This document shows positions 57,977 through 64,000 of a stretch of DNA of 64,000 bases, piece by piece; within the stretch, counting starts at the first letter, position 1; each line of letters opens with the position of its first letter. The notes under the pieces are model-generated. The model did no database searches, was not told the origin of the DNA, and worked only from the letters and a program-made list of their open reading frames with translations. The DNA lies in contig BSBN01000252.1 in NCBI GenBank assembly GCA_027924645.1, positions 4,030,001 to 4,094,000 on the forward strand. Reading direction: 5' to 3'. Origin of the DNA: Cunninghamia lanceolata. Taxonomy: Eukaryota > Streptophyta > Pinopsida > Cupressales > Cupressaceae. The translations under genes were made by a program, and so were the position numbers.

Positions 57977-58234
57977 CTATAATCGTTGTCTATGCCTAAA
58001 GATCCTAAATGGCTGTGTTGATGTCCTCAAATTGGATGGTAGTGCTATAGCTTCTTGTTGAGGAACAATATAATCCTCAATAGGAGCTTTAGGCATAGGA
58101 TGGTGATTTGTATGCGATGAAACCCCCACTAATGGCTCGCCTTTGGCCTCCTCATATGCTGCTACATTTGCTTTCCATTCTACTACCTCCCTCTTTAAAT
58201 CAACTATATCATTAACATTGAACATAAGAACCAC
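57977..58234 (-). CDS. Unrecognised 85-codon ORF
   Basis: Starts MVLMFNVNDIVDLKREVVEW and continues KANVAAYEEAKGEPLVG, a His/Pro stretch and an ending RIFRHRQRL. The first half looks helical with charged residues. Upstream on the minus strand the frame stays partly open (VEGQETHEMLDL) with two stops before 58320, so it may be the end of a decayed longer gene. The LTR at 58359 cuts it off. No family is recognised. Confidence 0.35.
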   Translation of the reverse strand: MVLMFNVNDIVDLKREVVEWKANVAAYEEAKGEPLVGVSSHTNHHPMPKAPIEDYIVPQQEAIALPSNLRTSTQPFRIFRHRQRL

Positions 58235-58923
58235 ATCCTTAGCAACTCAATCTAAATATGGATCAATCTAACTAAGGTCAAGCATCTCATGTGTTTCCTG
58301 CCCCTCTACCTTCTTTGATGCAATCTAGGATTAGGAACCCGGTGAAGGGCAGCTAATCTGTCATATCCCCTTTCCAAGTGTAAGTTGTTGGAAGACCCCT
58401 AGCCTATTATTTTATTTCCTGTAGGCTATTGGGGAGGTGCAAGAGAAATATTTTAATAATTTAAGTTGTCCTAAAAAGTAACTTTATGGTATATTATAAA
58501 AAGACAACTTATGTTTTATTATTAAAAAGTTATTTTAAAAAAAAGGGGGGACAAAACGTGTCACTAGGATTGGGGTCCAAAAGTAATGCACTTTCTAGAC
58601 ACTCTTAAAAATACAGTTTTGGAGGGAAAAGGGAAAATAATTTAATATTCAATTATATTCCCTCAAAAGCCTATATAAAAAGGATTTGTGCACAGAAGAT
58701 CTTCTTCCGGCTTATTATCAAATCCCAATTTCTTGAGAATGAACAAGCATTCTTTTTTTCTACTCAAGGATGAAAACACTTTGGCAAAGATGGTTTCAAG
58801 GATGAAAACCCTCCTAGCCATTTGAGTAATTCCACAGAGGGATTACTAGGGTGTTGAATGTTTACAATTTTTCAGTTTGTTAGTTGTGGAGTTCTTTGTT
58901 TGTAGTATTATATTTTGTGTTAT

Positions 58924-61900
58924 CGGGTTCTCCTACCCGGGAGCGGGTCCCGGAGCGGTGTGCCCGTCCGTTCCCTGGGCGCTCCCGTCCGCTCTCGACG
59001 GCGAAAACAAGTTTTTTAAAAATTAAAAAACAAAAAACTGTGTTTTTTTAAGTGAAAAAAAAACAAAAAGGTAAACCCTAAAAAGCATGCTAAAGCAAAA
59101 ATGCCCCCATTTCATACCTCATTTTACAACAACTTCATTCGAGAAGAGTTTTTCATCTTTTCTTCATTTTTGCATTGTGGATGGCTGCGGCTATTTTTTG
59201 GAAGGGAATCGACTGCAAAGTGCCAAGGGAGGATTGTAGCTTGCACAAAGGTCATCTAGTAATCTAAGGTAAGTAGTTTAACCTATTCTTTCTTGTTTTT
59301 TTTTAATTTTTTCAAGTTTTTTACAAAAAATTTCAACTTTTTTTTTTTGAAAAAAAAAAACAAGTTTTAACATTTTTTAAAACCTATTTTAGTGTTTGTC
59401 TTGAATGTTTAGGTGTTCAATTAGCTTATATATTGTGTAGGGTTGCATTTTTTTAATTATATTTTAATTTAAATTTTGTAATTTCTTAAACATCAATCTA
59501 TTTGAAATTCAAATGGCTACTAGTTCAAGTTCAGTGGGTCTTGAGAAGAATAAACAATTTAAGTATGATCAAGGATCTCCTCTTTGGAGACATGTCAACA
59601 TGATTGAATAACTAGCAGGAGGTGGGGCTTTTGTTTGGGTTTGTAATGAGTGCAAGGTCACATTTAAGAGCTCATATAGTCGAGTGAAAGCTCACTTATG
59701 TGCCATAAGTGGAAAAGGAATTAAAATATGTGAAGGGCCAAAGAAGAAGGGGTTGCCAAAAGGACAAATTATGGCATTCATTAAAGAACAAGAAGAAGCT
59801 AATGAAAAGAGTACAAGAGCAAAATCAAGAGCTCATCCTTTAATAAAGAAAACAACAATGAATCCACCTACAGAAGCTCCTCTTTCCATGCCCCAACATC
59901 CTTTCTTGGAGACGTCTATCCAAGATGAAGATCCCTCTCCTTCTCGCAAAAGAGGTCCATTGGCAAAGGCATTTCAAAATGAAACAAGAGATATTGCAGA
60001 TGAAAAAATTGCACGTTGCATTTATGCCAATGGTCTTCCTTTCAACTTGGTGAGATCACCATATTGGCGGGAAATGGTGGTAGCAATTAGTAATGCACCT
60101 TCTGGTTACACAAGTCTTAGTTATGAAAAGGTGCGAACCACCTTATTGGCAAAAGAAAATAATTATGTAGAGAAATCACTAAAACTAGTTAGAGATTCAT
60201 GGATTGAAACAGGGGTGTCCATTGTTTCTAATGGATGGAAAGATTGCAAAAACCGACCTTTAATAAATGTTATTGCAGTGTCCCCCAAAGGGGCAATGGT
60301 TTTGAAGTCGGTTGATTGTGAGGGGCAAATAATGGATGCACAATTTATTTCCAAAATCCTCATTGAGTCCATAGAGATGGTGGGTGTTGATAATGTTGTC
60401 CAGTCATTACGGACAATGCAAAAAATTGTAGGGCAGCAGGTGCTTTGGTTGAGGAAAGATACTCACATATTTTGGACACCATGTACCGTACACTCCCTTA
60501 ACTTGGTGATGCAAGCAATTGGCACTCAAATAGATTGGGTGCAAACTACATACAATGAGGGTGAGGAGATTCAAATGTTTGTGACAAACCATCATATGTC
60601 ATAAGGCATCTTCAAGACTTTCTCGCATTTGGAGTTGTTGAAGGTAAATTTAATTTATTTTAATTTTAATTTATGCCATATTTTTATTTACTTACATGAT
60701 TTAGATTCTAAGATTACATTTTAATTTTTAATGTGTTATTAACTTGTTTTTTTACATAACATTAGGTTGCTGAGACCCGATTTGCATCACACACAATTGT
60801 TTTGAGATGACTTGTGAAGGTGAAAGAGGCATTAGGCTCCATGGTCACTAGCCACCAATGGAGTATATGGAAGACAACTAATTCAGAGAGGGCTCAAAAG
60901 GTGAAGTCATTGATCCTAGCTGATGATTTCTGGGAGCATGTGCAATATGTTTTGAGTTTCACGGAGCCTATCATGAGTATGCTTAGGTTTGCTGATACAG
61001 ATCAGCCATGTTTGGGGGAAATCTATGATGGCATTGACTCCATGGTAGAAAAAATAAAGAGCATAATAACACAAAAGGACAATGACCCCAATGAAACATT
61101 TTTCCTAAGTGTCAAAAAAATCATTGAGGACCATTGGGACAAGATGAACACACCCTTGCACCTCCTTGCATATGCCTTGTCTCCCAAATATTATAGCATT
61201 GAGATACTTGCTTTGCCAGGGAGAACCTCACCATATAGAGATAGAGAAGTTGCTAATGGCTGCATGAAAGCATTCCGAAGAATCTACTCAGATCCAAAAA
61301 TGGTGGATAGTGTTAGGAAAGAGTTTGGTAGGTTCATACAAGGACGAGAGCATAGTTTGTGTGCTCTTTGAGACATGTACAAGGAAGATGGGTGGTACCT
61401 CCATGGGCAAGATTATGTTTTGCTCCAGTCTCTTGCAATCAAAATTCTATCACAAGTAAGCATGTTTTATTATATAACATTCTTAGTACTTACCATTTTT
61501 TGCATTTTAAAGTTGTATTGACTAGAGCTCTAATTTGAAATTTCAATAGGTTGCAAGTTCTTATTCGGCTGAACAGAATTGGAGTACATACTCCTTTATC
61601 CATTCAGTGAAGCGTAATCGATTGGCTGCTAAAAAAGCAGAAGACTTGGTCTATGTCCACTCCAACTTGCGTCTTCTATCACATAAGCAAGTTGAGTACA
61701 AGGATGGGGCAACGAAGATTTGGAATATAGCCCTTGAGTGTGCCAACTTGGATGCATCTATTGCAGAGCTTGCTACAATCAGTGTAGATGATGAGGAGAA
61801 TTTTCTACATGATGTACCTAGTGGGAGTGGCACTCCATATGTTTGTGTTTCAAATGATTTGGAACCAATCGACAACTTAGATCTAGATCCATTCGATGAA

Positions 61901-62300
61901 GATTGAAGAGTGAAATATAGACTTTTGATTATAGCATTTTCAAATTTTGTAATACAGTACTGAGTAATTGTAATGATTTTCATTGTTCAATGGTCATCTA
62001 AATTATCAATTGACAATTATATATTAATATTATGATTATATTTAGACTTTAATTTTAAACTTCCAAAAGTTTATTTTTATGATTATCACTATCATTGATA
62101 TTGGAGCACACACTCTTTCAATTATATTAATATATGATAATAATTAAATATAATTGAATGATTGATATATCAAATGTATTATGTATGTTCAATTCTGTAT
62201 ATTTTTTAATTTATTTGGTATATATATAGTACAGCCATACCCACAACAAAAAAAACCATCGTACCAGTGTACCAGAACCCCGCTCCCGTACCAAAACCGG
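58924..62300 (+). mobile_element. hAT transposon, nearly full length
   Basis: Left end CGGGTTCTCCTACCCGGGAG (58924 onward) and right end, read inverted, CCGGTTTTGGTACGGGAGCG (62300 back to about 62271) form imperfect terminal inverted repeats sharing GGGAGCGGG. Between them lies a three-exon hAT transposase gene. The GC-rich ends contrast with the AT-rich LTR around. The expected 8-bp target copies (TGTGTTAT versus CAATTTAG) do not match, so the exact tips may be a few bases off or have decayed. Confidence 0.75.
59513..61906 (+). pseudogene. hAT-family transposase (BED finger, core, dimerisation domain) with in-frame stops
   Basis: Exon 1 (59513-60641) opens with MATSSSS. It has a BED-type finger (WVCNECKVTFKSSYSRVKAH, C-x2-C with His following), a basic linker, then the core DUF659-like block RCIYANGLPFNLVRSPYW and SNGWKD, where the family has SDGW, so the first catalytic Asp is Asn. 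Exon 2 (60765-61455) has VAETRFASHTIVL, LSFTEPIMSMLRFADTDQPC and TPLHLLAYALSPKYYS. Exon 3 (61551-61906) carries the hAT dimerisation motif NWSTYSFIHSVKRNRL. All introns have GT-AG edges in phase. Four stops (59609, 60601, 60807, 61369) lie in the same frame. A block at about 60393-60470 is out of frame between two small compensating deletions and hides the TDNA motif that holds the second catalytic Asp. Confidence 0.9.
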
Positions 62301-63234
62301 CAATTTAGATTATATTCAGATTTTTGAATGTGTTCCAGTTTGAGGAGCTTATCATTTCTATTTGCTTGCAAATCTGATCGATTTCCTTGAGATTTTGGTT
62401 GCATTGATATTAGGGGGCATACCATTGCTGGCAGTACATCTCGTGTACTTGACCATACCTATTTGCAGCCCTAGTGTAGGATCACATCAAGGAAGGGCAT
62501 GTGACATTTCTGAGGAGTCACAACTAGAAATTAAGTGAAATTTCAGTCTTTTGCCGTCTGTACAGTCTATTTCTAGCAACTGTACCATTGTGAAGTGAAG
62601 CTACAACAATATTATGGTTGTTGTACAATTTGAGTGGACATTTGCAGAGTTTTCAGGGGTTGTCTATGCAGTGGAGGTTTGTTACCATTTATTTCTGATT
62701 TTAAAGAGTTGAATATCTTGTTCCAGTTGATGTAGTTTGGTACTGACATTATTGAAAATTTCTATATATTGTATTTTGATATATTTGCAGAATCAAATAA
62801 TTTGAAGGTGATTGCTGTTGACATATTCTGAAATTTATCTTAGGCAAACTCAATTTTCTTGCATATAGCTTGATTGCAAAGCACTAATTAGTTCTCTTCC
62901 AGTCTAGAATAGTTTATAAGCTTGGAAGGCTATGCCGCCAACTTATATTTGATTCCAATTTTCATGCTTATTGTTTGAGTTGTAGAAACTAGATGGTTCA
63001 TTGCCAGTTAATATAGTTGTTTCAGTTTGGATGGCCATGCCACCAAGACACTAGATAATTTCCTTCCTAGTTATTGCATTCATTTAGATTGTGCAGCTTG
63101 CCACCACGTAGAGTTCCAATCATTGTATGCTCTCACCTTGCCCACATTGGGATTGTGGTGATAAAAAAGTGAGGGTTTATGCATTTTCATCATAAATTTG
63201 TAAAAATAAAAAAAATCAGTTTGAGACATTATAG

Positions 63235-63246
63235 TGGTATCAGAGC
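63235..63246 (+). promoter_or_regulatory. Primer binding site (tRNA-iMet)
   Basis: TGGTATCAGAGC, one base after the LTR end GACATTATA. It confirms a 5' LTR in plus orientation. Confidence 0.9.
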
Positions 63247-63302
63247 TGTGATCTTGCCACCTTGTATACAAGCTAACCATTTGATGCAGAGGATCACACC
63301 AC

Positions 63303-64000
63303 ATGCATCCTAGTGATAGAGAGTTTAGATACTATCAAAGGGAAAGGAGAGCTTAATCTCTTGATCCTTTTAATACAGAAACAGAGATTTCAATTGCAAA
63401 GTTTGAGGTGGAGAATATTGATATGGCAAAAAGAGAAAGGAGAACTCCTAATGAGGGAGTAAGCGCCGACTTACAGCTTGGTGCCATTATACAAGGTCAA
63501 CAATAGTTGACATGTTGACTTAGACGATGCAAACTTTTCAGAACATGGATACTTCCAGAGCAAATAAAAAACAGAATGGTGAAGGAAGTAGAACGGTGAT
63601 TGGTTTTGCAGCTAGATCTCTCCAACCCAAGTTTCTAACAAGAGAAGAAGGCCTTGAGGGTGGAAAAGAGAAACTAAACCAAAATGGTGGTGATAACTTC
63701 ATAGATTACTTGCATGAGGATCAATCTCTAGGAGATGAGTTTCATTTAGCCATGTCTTTGCAAGATTTCTGCAATCTGAAAATGAGAAATCGTCCAAGGA
63801 GGGAGAGAAACACAAACTACAGCCATCAAGATTTGTAGCATTGGTTGGGTAAGTTGTCAATACTCACCTTTGATGGTTCAAACAAATGTACAACATGCTC
63901 ATGGATTCAGAAGCTGGACACTTATTTCTCTCTTAACCCTATGTTTGAGGGAGTAGCGCTCAAATGTGCTACCCTCCACCTAGGAGTAGCACATAAATGG
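63303..64000 (+). pseudogene. Gag of a Ty3/Gypsy element, start only, runs off the window
   Basis: An initial frame (MHPSDREFRYYQRERRA, then SLDPFNTETEISIAKFEVEN) with stops is followed by the 103-codon frame from 63527 (MQTFQNMDTSRANKKQNGEG ... LHEDQSLGDEFHLAMSLQDF). After its stop at 63836 the reading continues KLSILTFDGSNKCTTCSWIQ, KLDTYFSLNPMFEGVALKCA and TLHLGVAHKW, the start of the Retrotrans_gag domain (P-x-FDG-x-x, W-x-x-x-ld-x-yF, A-x-x-hl-x-g-x-A-x-x-W). Gag forms the virus-like particle. Several stops suggest that it is inactive. Confidence 0.8.

Larger units (their letters stand above)
58359..63233 (+). repeat. 5' LTR of a Ty3/Gypsy element, split by a hAT transposon
   Basis: Starts TGTCATATCCCC at 58359 and ends GAGACATTATA at 63233, one base before a tRNA-iMet primer site. 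Without the hAT insertion (about 58924-62300) it is about 1.5 kb long. The TGT..ATCCCC start resembles other LTRs here. TAATC at 58354-58358 would be the target copy, but the 3' end of the element is outside the window. Confidence 0.8.

Overview
The window is repeat-dominated nuclear DNA from a seed plant, probably a gymnosperm. The evidence is long AT-rich LTRs, nested Ty1/Copia, Ty3/Gypsy, LINE, CACTA and hAT elements, plant-type LTR primer sites matching initiator tRNA-Met, a plant PPR pseudogene, degenerate TTTAGGG repeats, and almost no host coding sequence. LTRs with ends close to TGTAATGTCCCC...GGGGACATTACA recur through the right half. The species cannot be fixed from sequence alone.

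Left third (1-16243): one composite, largely non-coding Copia-type LTR element of the LARD kind. Its 5' LTR starts about 630 bp before the window and ends at 2483, a tRNA-iMet primer site follows at 2486, and its 3' LTR is 13204-16243. The interior holds two more large LTR copies (inverted 5207-7393, direct 8356-10494), smaller inverted LTR pieces, and a short relic of a Copia integrase region (5063-5206, minus). Degenerate telomere-like repeats with a duplicated block follow (16370-17830).

Middle (about 17950-31610): a CACTA/En-Spm element with a recognisable right end (24986), a multi-exon plant transposase (PF03004-like) broken by stop codons, an embedded PPR-DYW pseudogene and a large 12-bp minisatellite. 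Next comes a complete small non-autonomous LTR element on the minus strand (25206-28450, TSD TTCAT) whose internal ORFs I do not recognise. A relic of an RNase H-bearing retroelement, probably a LINE, is at 30120-31608.

Right half (31608-64000): a solo LTR (34330-36480, TSD TTCTC); a minus-strand Gypsy-type element with zinc knuckles, protease, RT and RNase H but a coiled-coil region where integrase is expected (36490-41550); a chromovirus-like Gypsy fragment nested in it (41551-44745); a solo LTR (45670-47221, TSD GAGTT); a decayed LINE ORF2 split by a solo LTR (48443-50076, TSD AGTGT); a roughly 60-bp minisatellite; one clean exon of the minor-spliceosome protein U11/U12-25K (SNRNP25) at 56167-56365, the best host-gene candidate; and the 5' LTR and gag start of another Gypsy element (58359-64000) into which a nearly full-length hAT transposon is inserted (about 58924-62300). 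Most in-frame stops in the transposases and the PPR relic are of the kind made by C-to-T or G-to-A change, as expected of methylated, silenced DNA.
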